Assembly: GCA_009929735.1 (NCBI GenBank)
Contig: RZZU01000018.1
Span: 1-59,674, forward strand
Origin: Clostridia bacterium
GTDB taxonomy: Bacteria > Bacillota > Clostridia > Lachnospirales > Anaerotignaceae
Length of the DNA: 59,674 bases
Reading direction: 5' to 3'
Shown: positions 8,442 to 18,301 of the stretch, piece by piece
How positions within the stretch are numbered: the stretch's first letter is position 1
How the letters are laid out: each line of letters begins with the position of its first letter
Notes under the pieces: generated by a model
Database searches by the model: none
Told to the model about the DNA's origin: nothing
What the model saw: the letters and a program-made list of their open reading frames with translations, nothing else
Program-made: the position numbers and the translations under genes

Positions 8442-10004
8442 ATGAGCGTTGAATTAGTAATGCCCAAGGCTGGGTTAACCATGATTGAAGGCACAATTTC
8501 CGCTTGGAAGGTGGAAGACGGTGCAACTGTAAAAAAAGGCGATGTGGTTATGGAGTTTGAAAACGAAAAAACTACAATGGAATGTGAAGCAAATGCAGAC
8601 GGTATTTTAGCGATTGCGGCACAGGCAGGTGAGGTGGTAAAGGTGGGCGAACCGATTGCTTTGATTGCCCAAAGCAAGGAAGAATATGCAAGCTTGAAAA
8701 ATGGGGATACTGCTCCAAAGGCGGCAGAACAGGCGGCTCCTGCTACTGCATCCGTTGATGCGGCAGAGGTTGTAATGCCCAAGGCTGGGTTAACCATGAT
8801 TGAAGGTGTTGTTGGCGAGTGGAAGGCCGTAGATGGTGAGAATGTAAAAAAAGGCCAGGCGATTTTCGATTTTGAAAACGAGAAAACTACGATGGAATGT
8901 GAAGCAACGACTGACGGTTTTTTGCATCGGGTTGCAAAAACAGGTGATGCCGTAAAGGTTGGACATACGGTTGCTTATATTGCCCCTACAAAAGAAGCGT
9001 ATGAAGCCTTGGTAAAGGGCAATGCTCCAGCAAGTCAGCCAATGTGTGCAAATGAATGCGAGGTTTGCCATAAATCGGTAGCGTTATCGATGGCAGCGAC
9101 TGCGCCGCAAGGCGTAAATGCTGTGGCAAAGGACGGACATATCCGCGCAACTGGCTTGGCAAGAAATATTGCGAAAAGCGCAGGCATAGAGATGGCTATG
9201 GTTGGAGGCACGGGCCCCAACGGAAGAATTACTGCAAAAGATATTTATTCCTATTTAGAAGCAGTGAAGGCTGCATCTGTATCCGCACCTGAAGTGAAGA
9301 CCGTACAGGCAACAGGCGAAGTGGTCAAGACGCTCTTAAGTGGACGCAGAAAATCCATTGCAAAGAATATGAGAAAGTGCTTTGAAACAATGGCACCTTT
9401 GACGGTATTTGCGGAAATTGATGTAACGGATTTATTGGCAATGCGTCAGAAATATGTTGAAAAAGCAGATGTTTTGGGCTGTAAAATTTCTGTAAACGAT
9501 ATGCTGATGCTTGCAACCGTGAAAATGTTGAAAAAACACCCCTTGCTGAACTCCACCTTTGATGGTGAAACAATAAGCACATATCCTTATGTAAATTTGG
9601 GTATGGCGGTAGGCCTTGCCGAGGGCTTGGTAGTTCCTGTACTAAAGAATGCGGATCAGTATTCCTTGCTGGAAATGAGCAAGGGCTTGCGTGATCTTGC
9701 GTTAAGAGCAAAAGATGACACACTGGCAGGAGGGGAACAATCGGGTGCAACCTTTACGGTTACGAATGTTGGTATGTTCCATATCGACTTTGGCACTCCG
9801 GTTATTTCTCCTCCGCAGGTGGGAATTCTTGGTTTCGGCACAGCAAAGAAAAAATTAGTGGAATATAAAGACGAATTCTGCCCCAGAACAATGATGCATT
9901 TGATGTTGACCTTTGACCACAGAGTGTTCGATGGCAGAGAAGCAGGCGAAGTTTTGGGAGATATGAAAGTGCTTTTGGAAAATCCTGAATTAATTTTTGT
10001 ATAA
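8442..10004 (+). CDS. acoC: Dihydrolipoamide acetyltransferase (E2) with two lipoyl domains
   Basis: Core of the complex; transfers the acetyl group from lipoyl-lysine to CoA. Of 520 residues, lipoyl domain 1 spans about 1-80 (lipoyl Lys43 in ENEKTT), lipoyl domain 2 about 107-185 (Lys148 in the same motif), the peripheral-subunit-binding domain about 232-268, and the catalytic domain runs to the end with DHRVFDG (His493, Asp497). The two lipoyl domains share a 35-nt identical stretch (8457-8491 and 8772-8806), a sign of recent duplication or gene conversion. Between lipoyl domain 2 and the binding domain is an unusual C-x3-C-x2-C-H cluster (Cys202, 206, 209), not part of normal E2 linkers. 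Two lipoyl domains are more than most Gram-positive E2s carry. Confidence 0.93.
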   Translation: MSVELVMPKAGLTMIEGTISAWKVEDGATVKKGDVVMEFENEKTTMECEANADGILAIAAQAGEVVKVGEPIALIAQSKEEYASLKNGDTAPKAAEQAAPATASVDAAEVVMPKAGLTMIEGVVGEWKAVDGENVKKGQAIFDFENEKTTMECEATTDGFLHRVAKTGDAVKVGHTVAYIAPTKEAYEALVKGNAPASQPMCANECEVCHKSVALSMAATAPQGVNAVAKDGHIRATGLARNIAKSAGIEMAMVGGTGPNGRITAKDIYSYLEAVKAASVSAPEVKTVQATGEVVKTLLSGRRKSIAKNMRKCFETMAPLTVFAEIDVTDLLAMRQKYVEKADVLGCKISVNDMLMLATVKMLKKHPLLNSTFDGETISTYPYVNLGMAVGLAEGLVVPVLKNADQYSLLEMSKGLRDLALRAKDDTLAGGEQSGATFTVTNVGMFHIDFGTPVISPPQVGILGFGTAKKKLVEYKDEFCPRTMMHLMLTFDHRVFDGREAGEVLGDMKVLLENPELIFV

Positions 10005-10022
10005 AATAAAGGAGGAAACGGC

Positions 10023-11468
10023 GTGGCTCTATTTGAAAACAATGGAGCCGCCCGATCAATCATTATGGCGAAAAATTTGAGTGTAATTGTAATTGGAGGC
10101 GGCCCTGGCGGCTATGTTGCGGCAATTCGTGCGGCACAGCTGGGCGCAGATGTTACTTTAATAGAAAAAAATAAGCTTGGGGGAACTTGCCTAAATGTTG
10201 GATGTATTCCTACAAAGGCATTGCTTCATGCGGCAGAGATTATGGAAGAAATAAACCATGCCTCAGAATACGGCATCAGGGTAAAGGCAGAGGGGTATGA
10301 CTGGAAACAGGTTCTGGCAAAAAAAGGTGCCATTGTAAATCAGCTTGTGAGCGGCGTAACTGGCTTATTAAAGGCAAACAAGGTAAAGGTTATTGAGGGT
10401 GAAGCTTTCTTTACAGGGGCAAAAGCTCTTTCTGTAAAGAAAAAGGATGGAAAAACGGAGGCATTGACGGCGGATAAAATTATCATTGCCGCAGGCTCAG
10501 TCCCTGCAATTCCGCCCATTCCAGGCGTTGAAGGGAACCCTGCCTGCATCGATTCGACGGCAGCTCTTTCCCTGGAAAATCCGCCGAAAAGCCTTTTGGT
10601 CATCGGCGGCGGTGTGATCGGCATGGAATTGGCAACAGCCTACCATGCTTTTGGCACAAAGGTCACGATTGTTGAGGCTATGCCAAAGCTGCTTCCGATG
10701 ATGGATGGCGAATTAACTGCCATGCTTCGTGGGTTGATGGAGAAAAAAGGCATTGAAATACTGACGGAGGCAAAGGTTCTTTCTGTGGGGAAATCCGGTG
10801 CACAAGCAGAGGTTCAAGTAGATATTAAGGGTATGAAAAAAGCTTTTCAAGCTGAGAAGGTTCTGGTTGCCGTGGGGAGAAGAACGGATACTGCGGCGTT
10901 ACAGCTGGATAAAGCGGGCATCCGAAATGACAGGGGCAAAATTCAAGTGAATGAATTTATGGAGACCAGCGTAAAGGATGTTTATGCAATCGGCGATTGC
11001 TTGGGGCAAATTATGCTTGCGCATATTGCGTCTGTCCAGGGCGAGCTGGCGGCTGAAAATGCCTTGGGACATAAAGCAGGCTTTGACAGCAAAACAAACC
11101 CTTCGTGCGTATACACGATGCCTGAATTTGCAGGGGTAGGTTTAACGGAAGAAGCCGCAAAGGAAAAAGGTATTGAATACGGTGTGGGAAATTTTCCTTT
11201 GTTTGCAAATGGCAAGGCTTTGATTGCCAATGGAGGCGTTGGTGCAATCAAAATTTTGTTTGGTAAGAAATACAACGAAATCTTAGGGGTGCATATCCTT
11301 GGCCCAAGAGCAACCGATATGATTGGTGAGGGGGCTCTTGCCATAGGCTTAGAGGCAACAGTAGAAGAGATTATTCATACAATTCATGCCCATCCAACTG
11401 TTACAGAGGCTGTGCGTGAGGCGGCTTTGGCGGGAGAAAAAAGGGCAATTCATATTCCGAATAAATAA
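10023..11468 (+). CDS. lpdA: Dihydrolipoamide dehydrogenase (E3)
   Basis: FAD enzyme that reoxidises dihydrolipoyl E2 with NAD+. The 481-residue product has the FAD Rossmann motif (IGGGPGGYVAA), the redox disulfide GGTCLNVGC, a second Rossmann fold (VIGGGVIGME) and the C-terminal His-Glu pair (HAHPTVTEAV). I place the start at GTG 10023, 7 nt after AAAGGAGG; this adds 14 residues before the ATG at 10065, which has no ribosome binding site. It is the last gene of the aco operon, ended by the terminator at 11481-11518. Confidence 0.94.
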   Translation: MALFENNGAARSIIMAKNLSVIVIGGGPGGYVAAIRAAQLGADVTLIEKNKLGGTCLNVGCIPTKALLHAAEIMEEINHASEYGIRVKAEGYDWKQVLAKKGAIVNQLVSGVTGLLKANKVKVIEGEAFFTGAKALSVKKKDGKTEALTADKIIIAAGSVPAIPPIPGVEGNPACIDSTAALSLENPPKSLLVIGGGVIGMELATAYHAFGTKVTIVEAMPKLLPMMDGELTAMLRGLMEKKGIEILTEAKVLSVGKSGAQAEVQVDIKGMKKAFQAEKVLVAVGRRTDTAALQLDKAGIRNDRGKIQVNEFMETSVKDVYAIGDCLGQIMLAHIASVQGELAAENALGHKAGFDSKTNPSCVYTMPEFAGVGLTEEAAKEKGIEYGVGNFPLFANGKALIANGGVGAIKILFGKKYNEILGVHILGPRATDMIGEGALAIGLEATVEEIIHTIHAHPTVTEAVREAALAGEKRAIHIPNK

Positions 11469-11480
11469 AGGACGTTATAA

Positions 11481-11518
11481 AAAACAGGAGGACTGCAAAG
11501 GTGATCCTCCTGTTTTTG
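11481..11518 (+). terminator. Intrinsic terminator of the aco operon
   Basis: A 12-bp perfect stem (AAAACAGGAGGA / TCCTCCTGTTTT) with a 12-nt loop, followed by TTG. It lies 12 bp after the E3 stop. Confidence 0.9.
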
Positions 11519-11542
11519 TATAACGAATCAGTTGAAATGTTC

Positions 11543-11570
11543 TTGACTTTTTTAAGAAGCGTGCTATAAT
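11543..11570 (+). promoter_or_regulatory. Promoter of the T-box-controlled trp transporter operon
   Basis: TTGACT (11543-11548), 16-bp spacer, TATAAT (11565-11570). It is placed just upstream of the T-box leader. Confidence 0.8.
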
Positions 11571-11576
11571 TACCAT

Positions 11577-11850
11577 ATCTAAAATAAAACCGATGATTAA
11601 GAGAAGTAGCTTTTTTATCCACTTACAGAGAGTTGCAGATGGTGGGATTGCAACAGCAGGATGTTAGGTGAATGGACTTATGAGGGCGGGCGAAAGCTTA
11701 GGCAAGTAGTACCCGACGGGAACCGTACCCGTTATCCAGACGGACTGTATCATTGTACAGTGAGCGAGTGGACGGTTATATTCGTCAATTTGGGTGGTAT
11801 CGCAGGATTTTCAAGTCTTGTCCCATAGTATGGGATAGGACTTTTTCTTT
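11577..11850 (+). ncRNA. T-box leader, probable tryptophan specifier
   Basis: tRNA-sensing riboswitch that lets transcription continue when the cognate tRNA is uncharged. The conserved T-box core TGGGTGGTATCGC is at 11791-11803, the AGAGAG element of stem I at about 11626-11631, and a terminator hairpin (AAGTC...TGTCCCAT / ATGGGATA...GACTT, then T-rich) at 11813-11850. In the expected specifier context GTGAA-xyz-AC the triplet is TGG (11673-11675), Trp. The T-box bulge TGGT would pair perfectly with a tRNA discriminator A and by G-U wobble with the G typical of tRNA-Trp, a small reservation. The downstream TrpX-like transporter supports Trp. Confidence 0.9.
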
Positions 11851-11958
11851 TGTCAAAAAAGAAAATAGGAAGAAAATGGGTATTCGTTGAAACGGTTACA
11901 TAGGTTTAGATGAGATGAGATTAGTAAAAACTAGATGAGAAAAAAGGAGAGAGTAATT

Positions 11959-12954
11959 ATGAAAAAATTTTTAGCAATGACAATGGCAATGGTTTTGGGT
12001 ATGGCAGCTTTCGCAGGCTGCGGCAGCAGTAACAGTGCCGAAGCGGAGGAAGAAAGCGCAAGTGCAACGATACCTGTAATCGGTATTTCTCAGTATGGAC
12101 AGCACGCATCTTTGGATAACTGCCGTGAAGGTTTTTTGCAGGGATTAGAAGAAAGCGGTCTGGTGGAAGGCAAGGATTTTACAGTGGATTATCAGAATGC
12201 CGGATTTGATGATAATATTGCAATACAGATTGCGCAAAACTTTTCCGCAAACAATGTTGCTTTAATGTGTGCAATCGCAACACCATCCGCAACAGCTTGC
12301 TATGCGGCGGCTGAAGATAAAGACATCCCTGTAATTTTTACGGCAATTACCGATCCTGTAAAGGCAAAGCTTGATACAGGCAACATTACGGGCACAAGCG
12401 ATAAGCTTCCTGTTGAAGCGCAGCTTGAGTTGATTCGTGCGTTACAGCCAGAAGCAAAAACTATTGGTATTCTTTATACAACAAGCGAACCCAACTCCGT
12501 ATCTGCAATTGCAGAATATCAGGAAAAAGCATCCGAGTATGGCTTTACAATTGAAGCGATTGGCGTTACACAGCAGGCAGAAGTGCTGCAGGCTGCTGAC
12601 ACCATGATTGCAAAAGGCGTGGATTGCATTACAAACTTGACAGATAATAACGTAGTTGGCGTATTGCCCTCCATTTTAGAAAAGACAAACGAAGCAGGCA
12701 TTCCTGTTTACGGCAGTGAAATTGAACAGGTAAAGCTTGGCTGTGTTGCTTCTGCCGGTATTGATTATGTTTTATTAGGAAAGCAGACAGGCGCAATGGC
12801 TGCAAACCTTTTGAAGGGTGAGAAAACAGCTGAGGAAATGCCTTACGAAACGATTACAAGCTTTGACACATATATTAATTCCAAGGCTTTGACTGACATG
12901 GGCATCACAGTTCCCGCTGACATTGCAGAAAAAGCGATTGAAGCAGCGAATTAA
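11959..12954 (+). CDS. trpX: Tryptophan ABC transporter substrate-binding lipoprotein (TrpX-like)
   Basis: Extracellular binding protein tethered by a lipid anchor: signal peptide with lipobox AFAGC (about residues 16-20) and then a Glu/Ser-rich linker. The mature part is a periplasmic-binding-protein fold of the TrpX/ABC_sub_bind type (PVIGISQYGQH, TDPVKAKL). Start at ATG 11959 with GGAGAG; the ATG at 11935 lacks a ribosome binding site and would spoil the signal peptide. Length 331. It is the first gene of a three-gene importer after a Trp-type T-box. The same family handles other ligands in other genomes, so tryptophan rests on the T-box. Confidence 0.85.
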   Translation: MKKFLAMTMAMVLGMAAFAGCGSSNSAEAEEESASATIPVIGISQYGQHASLDNCREGFLQGLEESGLVEGKDFTVDYQNAGFDDNIAIQIAQNFSANNVALMCAIATPSATACYAAAEDKDIPVIFTAITDPVKAKLDTGNITGTSDKLPVEAQLELIRALQPEAKTIGILYTTSEPNSVSAIAEYQEKASEYGFTIEAIGVTQQAEVLQAADTMIAKGVDCITNLTDNNVVGVLPSILEKTNEAGIPVYGSEIEQVKLGCVASAGIDYVLLGKQTGAMAANLLKGEKTAEEMPYETITSFDTYINSKALTDMGITVPADIAEKAIEAAN

Positions 12955-12999
12955 CCTTTATCCTTAGGGATGGAGAGGTGATAGAAAGAGGTTTGAGGT

Positions 13000-13890
13000 A
13001 TGGTTTTTGTTGACTTATTGATCAGTACACTTACGCAGGGTTTTATCTACGCTTTGTTATCCTACGGTGTTTTTATCACCTATAAAATATTGGATTTTCC
13101 CGATTTGACGGTTGACGGAAGCTTCCCTTTGGGGGCGGCGGTTACAGCGGTGCTTTTGGTAAACGGAATGAATCCATATTTAGTGCTTCTTATTTCTGTT
13201 GCATTTGGTGCTTTGGCAGGCCTTGTAACTGGTTTCATCCATGTTAGATTGGGTGTCAGAGATCTGTTGGCAGGCATTATTACGATGACTGCGTTGTTCT
13301 CCATCAATTTGCAAATTGCAGGCTCTAATCTTGCAATAGAACGTGCTGTTGATACAATATTTAATGCAGGGCCTACGATGGCAGTTTTAGGGTCAATGCC
13401 TTTGATGTTTCGTAAGTTTGTGGTTGCCTTGGTGCTGGCTTTGGTTGTAAAGCTTTTGCTGGATTTGTATCTAAAAACAAAAAGCGGTTTGCTTTTACGT
13501 GCAGTGGGGGATAACAGCACCTTGGTCACTACCTTAGCAAAGGATAAAGGTACGATGAAGATTTTGGGCTTGGTGATAGCCAATGCCTTGGTTGCCCTTT
13601 GCGGGAGTGTGGTTTGTCAGGAGCAAAGAGCCTTCTCCAGCACAATGGGCACGGGTCAGGTTGTATTTGGCTTGGCGACGGTTATCATTGGTACAACGTT
13701 ATTTAGACGCTTTGGTTTTGTGAAGGGAACCACTGCTGTTTTGACGGGCAGTATTTTCTATAAAATCTGCATCCAGATAGCAATCAGTATGGGACTTCCC
13801 GCAAACTTGCTAAAATTGGCTATGGCTGCCCTGTTTCTGGTTGTGCTTGTTTTAGGCGACAAAAAGAGGGGCGGTGCAGAAAATGCTTGA
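13000..13890 (+). CDS. trpY: ABC transporter permease (TrpY-like)
   Basis: Integral membrane subunit, 296 residues and about eight or more hydrophobic segments, with the family motif ILDFPDLTVDGSF near residue 30 that is characteristic of the TrpY/BPD_transp_2 group. It lies 45 bp after the binding protein and overlaps the ATPase gene by 8 bp. It forms the channel of the tryptophan importer with the ATPase. Confidence 0.87.
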   Translation: MVFVDLLISTLTQGFIYALLSYGVFITYKILDFPDLTVDGSFPLGAAVTAVLLVNGMNPYLVLLISVAFGALAGLVTGFIHVRLGVRDLLAGIITMTALFSINLQIAGSNLAIERAVDTIFNAGPTMAVLGSMPLMFRKFVVALVLALVVKLLLDLYLKTKSGLLLRAVGDNSTLVTTLAKDKGTMKILGLVIANALVALCGSVVCQEQRAFSSTMGTGQVVFGLATVIIGTTLFRRFGFVKGTTAVLTGSIFYKICIQIAISMGLPANLLKLAMAALFLVVLVLGDKKRGGAENA

Positions 13891-14656
13891 GTTGAAAAAT
13901 ATCACAAAAATCTATAATACCGGTCAAGTTACAGAAATGTGCTTGTTTGACAAGTTTAACCTTACGGTTGATGATGGACAGTTTGTTTCCATCGTAGGCA
14001 GTAACGGCAGCGGAAAAACCTCCATGCTTAATATTATTTGCGGCAGTATTTTAATTGAGGGCGGAGAAGTATTGGTTGGCGGCAAAGATATTGCAAAACT
14101 GAAGGATTTTCAGCGGTATCGCTCCATCGGACGTGTGTATCAGAATCCATCTATGGGGACTTGCCCCAACTTAACCATGCTCGAAAATATGTCATTGGCG
14201 GACAATAAGGGAAAGCCATTTGGATTGTCCTTTGGAATCAATAAGGCGAGAGAAAATTACTATAAAGAACAGCTATCCATTTTGGGGCTTGGCTTGGAAA
14301 ATAAAATGCACGTTAAGCTTGGGGCTCTTTCGGGCGGACAACGACAGGCAACAGCATTGATTATGTCAACATTAACACCTGTTGAATTCTTGATTTTAGA
14401 TGAACATACGGCGGCACTAGACCCTAAAACAGCCGAAATCATCATGGATTTAACCGCAAAGGTTGTGAAAGAGAAAAAGCTGACTGCCATGATGGTTACA
14501 CATAACTTAAGGTATGCCGTAGAATATGGAAACCGTCTGATTATGATGGATAAGGGCGGAATTGTTATGGATACAGCGGAGGAAGAAAAGAAGAATTTGA
14601 ATGTACAGGATATTTTGAATATATTTACTTCAATTAGTATTGAGTGCGGGAACTAA
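13883..14656 (+). CDS. trpZ: ABC transporter ATP-binding protein (TrpZ-like)
   Basis: Energises the importer. Walker A GSNGSGKTS, signature LSGGQRQ, Walker B LILDEH followed by TAALD, and the switch His in MVTHNL are all present. I take ATG 13883 (residues MLELKNITK, 257 aa), which has AGGGGCGG upstream; the in-frame ATG at 13874 would lie on top of that site. The start lies inside the end of the permease gene, so translation is coupled. Confidence 0.92.
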   Translation: MLELKNITKIYNTGQVTEMCLFDKFNLTVDDGQFVSIVGSNGSGKTSMLNIICGSILIEGGEVLVGGKDIAKLKDFQRYRSIGRVYQNPSMGTCPNLTMLENMSLADNKGKPFGLSFGINKARENYYKEQLSILGLGLENKMHVKLGALSGGQRQATALIMSTLTPVEFLILDEHTAALDPKTAEIIMDLTAKVVKEKKLTAMMVTHNLRYAVEYGNRLIMMDKGGIVMDTAEEEKKNLNVQDILNIFTSISIECGN

Positions 14657-14670
14657 ACCGCACTTTTTTA
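14642..14670 (+). terminator. Terminator overlapping the trpZ stop codon
   Basis: AGTGCGG pairs with CCGCACT and is followed by TTTTTT. The TAA stop of the ATPase gene lies in the loop. Confidence 0.85.
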
Positions 14671-15745
14671 CTTGAAATTTCTATGTCGCTTCAAATTAGC
14701 CATACAATAAAGTTCAAGCAAAGATAATTTTATTTAAAAAGTTTTTAGAATAGATACCTTAGTGTGTAGGTCAAACATAAAAAGGCCTAATCAATACGGG
14801 TTTTATGCTTAAAATTCATAAAATCTATTCATATATTTGAATAAGCTGCAGTTACTGATTGCTGCAAAAAGCCTCCTGGTTACATTTGAAAATTTCAATA
14901 AAAAACTTATTTACATAAGTTGGATACATATATGAATTGTTCGAAAGATCATGTTTCATTTTTTGAACACAATGTAAAAATATTTTTTTTGTGAAAAATT
15001 TCTATTTTTGAACTCTGTCTATAAAAATGTCTTTTTATAATGAAATAAACAAAAAAGTGTCGAAAATATTTTTTTTTTCGTATAAATTGATTGATTTAAC
15101 ACACAATTTATGTTAAATTAATAATATACAATTTTTTACAAGTTTTTAGGATAACAATGAAATGAAAAGATAATTTCAAAAATGCATGAGAAAGTTTTAA
15201 AAGCTTTCATATTGTGATTATTTTAGAATATCAGATCAGCACAGGTGTTGTCCGAAGAAGGTGCAGTTATTCATATTTACTATGTGTTATTTGCGTATTT
15301 CCGGGGAAAGAATGGCGTTCATCATTTTGCATATTATGCTTAAATGAAAAACAGAAATCATTTTGCACATAGTTTTGTACAAAGGAGGGGTTCGATAAAA
15401 ATATTTTTTTAGAATGATTTATTTCTGATGTCGGACTTAGAAAATTTTTAAAGGCGGTTTGGTTGACCCGTCTAATTTAAGTAAATTTGCTTTTTAATAG
15501 GACATATACTTTCAGTCAACATTAGTACAACATTATGATGCAGAAGAGCAGAGCCCTGCAAAACGGATTGGATTGTCGGGCAAAAATTTTGGTATGGCAT
15601 ACCTCTATAAATTAGGGAAAAGGTGGACAACATCGAAAAAAAGTAATTTTGAAATAGGATTCCTTGAGGAAAGAAGGAGCGATATTTCACGGAAGTAAGT
15701 ATTATGACAGAAGTTCGGTAAAACAGGGGAAAAAGAGGTGCTAAA
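14671..15745. other. About 1 kb without a recognisable gene
   Basis: Very AT-rich in its first half. I checked for c-di-GMP riboswitches, which often precede chemoreceptor genes, and found no match. There is no clear sigma-A or sigma-D promoter, although TTCGATAA (about 15391) resembles a sigma-D -10 without its -35. A short direct repeat (ATCATTTTGCAYAT, about 15312 and 15356) and a small hairpin near 15595 are the only structures. No sustained frame has a ribosome binding site. Confidence 0.4.
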
Positions 15746-17860
15746 ATGAAGTTTTTTACAAAAAGTATTGCTAGAAAAATGATTGCTACAACGATTTTGC
15801 CTGCAATAGTATTATTTTTGGTTCTTATTTTTGTTGTTTCAGGTCATGTGAAAAATAGTATTAATGCGCAATCCAATGAAGTGATTAAGACAAGCTCAAT
15901 TAGTGCATCCTGGCAAATTAGCCAGTATCTTTCGGAGTACTTATCTTTGGTTGAAACAGGGTCTACCAATTCACAGTTTCGGGATTATATGGAAAAAGTT
16001 ACAACTGAAATAAATGTAAAAGACACTCCGGAATTTTCCAGTATTTTTAATGAATTGAAGCTCATTCAAAGCCTTGATCCATCAAATATACAGGCGGCAT
16101 GGATTGCGGATCTTGACACAAGCCAGTTGATTATGTCAGATGGGTATGTGGCTGAACTGGGTAGCGATTGGGTTATTACAGAGCGTCCATGGTTTATTAC
16201 TATGATGGAAAAGAAGGGATTAGCTATTTCTGATCCATATATTGATGCAAGTACCCAAAAATTAGTAGTAACCATTGCAATACCGGTTTATAAGAATAGT
16301 CAAATGGTTGGTGCTTTTGGCGTTGATATGTCTTTGAGTCAAGTGGAAACAATCATGAGCAGCTTAAGACTTGGTGATACAGGTTATTATTGTTTTGTCA
16401 CAGATAAAAATACCGTTCTTTATCATCCGAATGCAGATTTTATTATGCAAAATATTGACGACCTTCCTGTTGGAGATGATGTGAAAGATTTTGTAAAGAG
16501 TGCTTCTACTGATGTTGTTCAGTATGAATTGGATGGGAAAACAATATGCGGATTTACTTCAACCATCGGTACTAGTGGATGGAAGGTAATTTCTTCAATA
16601 CCCCTTAATGAGGTGGAAAAGCCTTATTTGGAAGTCAGAGCGATACTGTTTTCCATTATTGGGTTAATTATGTTGGCACTCTGTGCGATTATATTTATCT
16701 CTGCAAAAAAAGTGGTGAAACCTTTATCCAAATTATCTGCTGCGGCAGAGAGGATTGCAGCAGGTGATCTTGATGTTGAATTGGATATTAAAACGAGTGA
16801 CGAAACATCGTTTGTCGCTGAATCATTTGTGAAAACGGTTGTTCGTCTAAAGGGTTATATTGCCTACATAGATGAAATTGCTGCGCTGTTAAAGCAGCTT
16901 GGTACTGGTGATTTCCGCCTTGAATTTAAACAAAGTTATGATGGAGAGTTTGCTATCATTAAAGATGCTTTGGTTTCCACGACAGAAATGATCAATGATA
17001 CGCTTTTGCAAATCAATTTGGCATCGGAACAGGTTGCTTCTGGCTCTGATCAGGTTTCGAGCGGTGCACAGGCACTTTCACAAGGAGCAACAGAGCAGGC
17101 AAGCTCTATCGAAGAGTTATCGGCTACAATGAACGATATTTCTACTCAAATTATGCAAACAGCTGAAAACGCTACAAAGGCAAAGACAATTGCGAAAGAA
17201 GCTTCGGACGCTACGGCTACTGGACAGGAGCAAATGAAGCATATGGTTGATGCAATGGAAGATATTACCCGTACTTCAAACGAAATCGGGAAAATCATCA
17301 AAAACATTGACGATATTGCGTTCCAAACAAATATCCTTGCGTTGAATGCTGCTGTTGAGGCTGCAAGGGCAGGTAATGCAGGAAGAGGATTTGCAGTCGT
17401 TGCTGATGAGGTGCGTAATCTTGCCAGCAAATCAGCAGAAAGTGCAAAAAACACCTCTGCTTTGATTGAAAGCGCATTAAGGGCAATTGAAAAGGGAACA
17501 CACATTGTAAATGAAACTGCAAAATCCTTGGAAGATATTGTTCGTGGTTCTGAGCATTCTGTGGAAATTATTCAGTATATTGCTGATGCAAGCAATGAAC
17601 AGGCGCAATCAATTAATCAGGTAAACCTTGGTGTAGAGCAAATTTCTGCTGTAATCCAAACGAATAGTGCTACGGCTGAGGAAGAGGCAGCGGCAAGTGA
17701 AGAATTGTCTGCGCAGGCTCAATTGTTGAAAGAGCTGTTGTCTAAATTTTCTTTAGATACACAAGAACTTGACAAAGGCAGCTTTTCCAATCACAAAGAC
17801 GTAAAGAAATTTGGGGACTTAGATGCTTATAATGAATATGATGATAATTATAAGTACTAA
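15746..17860 (+). CDS. Methyl-accepting chemotaxis protein with a Cache sensor
   Basis: Transmembrane chemoreceptor. Of 704 residues, TM1 is at about 13-35, an extracellular double-Cache-type sensor follows (about 40-290, with the [11 protein letters not shown] and [10 protein letters not shown] motifs), TM2 is at about 298-318, a HAMP domain at about 320-375, and the signalling domain has its hairpin tip near 521-560 ([18 protein letters not shown]). There is no C-terminal CheR-binding pentapeptide. It is a single gene with AAGAGGTG as ribosome binding site and a terminator at 17938-17981. Cache sensors commonly bind amino or organic acids; the ligand here is unknown. Confidence 0.93.
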   Translation: MKFFTKSIARKMIATTILPAIVLFLVLIFVVSGHVKNSINAQSNEVIKTSSISASWQISQYLSEYLSLVETGSTNSQFRDYMEKVTTEINVKDTPEFSSIFNELKLIQSLDPSNIQAAWIADLDTSQLIMSDGYVAELGSDWVITERPWFITMMEKKGLAISDPYIDASTQKLVVTIAIPVYKNSQMVGAFGVDMSLSQVETIMSSLRLGDTGYYCFVTDKNTVLYHPNADFIMQNIDDLPVGDDVKDFVKSASTDVVQYELDGKTICGFTSTIGTSGWKVISSIPLNEVEKPYLEVRAILFSIIGLIMLALCAIIFISAKKVVKPLSKLSAAAERIAAGDLDVELDIKTSDETSFVAESFVKTVVRLKGYIAYIDEIAALLKQLGTGDFRLEFKQSYDGEFAIIKDALVSTTEMINDTLLQINLASEQVASGSDQVSSGAQALSQGATEQASSIEELSATMNDISTQIMQTAENATKAKTIAKEASDATATGQEQMKHMVDAMEDITRTSNEIGKIIKNIDDIAFQTNILALNAAVEAARAGNAGRGFAVVADEVRNLASKSAESAKNTSALIESALRAIEKGTHIVNETAKSLEDIVRGSEHSVEIIQYIADASNEQAQSINQVNLGVEQISAVIQTNSATAEEEAAASEELSAQAQLLKELLSKFSLDTQELDKGSFSNHKDVKKFGDLDAYNEYDDNYKY

Positions 17861-17937
17861 ATCTTACGATTAAATGTAAATGTATTCATTTTGTTTAGCT
17901 TTATGTTCATTTTCTGAAAGCTAATGGCAAAATTAGG

Positions 17938-17981
17938 AACCTTCAAACCGATGGAAAATTTCACGGTTTGGAGGTTTTTTT
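17938..17981 (+). terminator. Intrinsic terminator after the chemoreceptor gene
   Basis: AACCTTCAAACCG pairs with CGGTTTGGAGGTT (one mismatch) and a run of T follows. Confidence 0.85.
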
Positions 17982-18301
17982 TAAAAGTTGATACACTTCG
18001 TTGGGTTTTTTGTAAATTTTGCTTTCATTATCTAAAACACAGCCTTTGTGGCTTATAGAACGCTGGATTTCCAAGATAGGCAAGGTTTCATCAACTGCCT
18101 GCTTCTTGCATTCATTTCCTTTTGCGTTCATTGATGAAACAACGACTTAAAACGTTTCCACTCTTTAATATAGCGACATTGTTCTGTCAATGCAATCCAT
18201 GTACTATGAGCAATTTCAAAGGGGTATAAATTTATTTTGAAAAATTATCCATTTTGATGTAAAATAGAATATATTCAATTAGAAGGGATGGTACAAGGGA
18301 T
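17982..18301. other. Gap with promoter and a doubtful minus-strand frame
   Basis: A promoter TTGAAA (18237-18242), 17 bp, TAAAAT (18260-18265) reads into the lipoprotein gene. On the minus strand a frame of about 55 codons runs from near 18137 to 17962 (MNAKGNEC... KKPNEVYQLL) but enters the terminator hairpin, lacks a ribosome binding site and matches no family I know. It may be a gene remnant. Confidence 0.35.

Noticed and set aside
14671..15745. Possible c-di-GMP riboswitch before the chemoreceptor gene
   Set aside because: None of the conserved GEMM or c-di-GMP-II motifs could be found.
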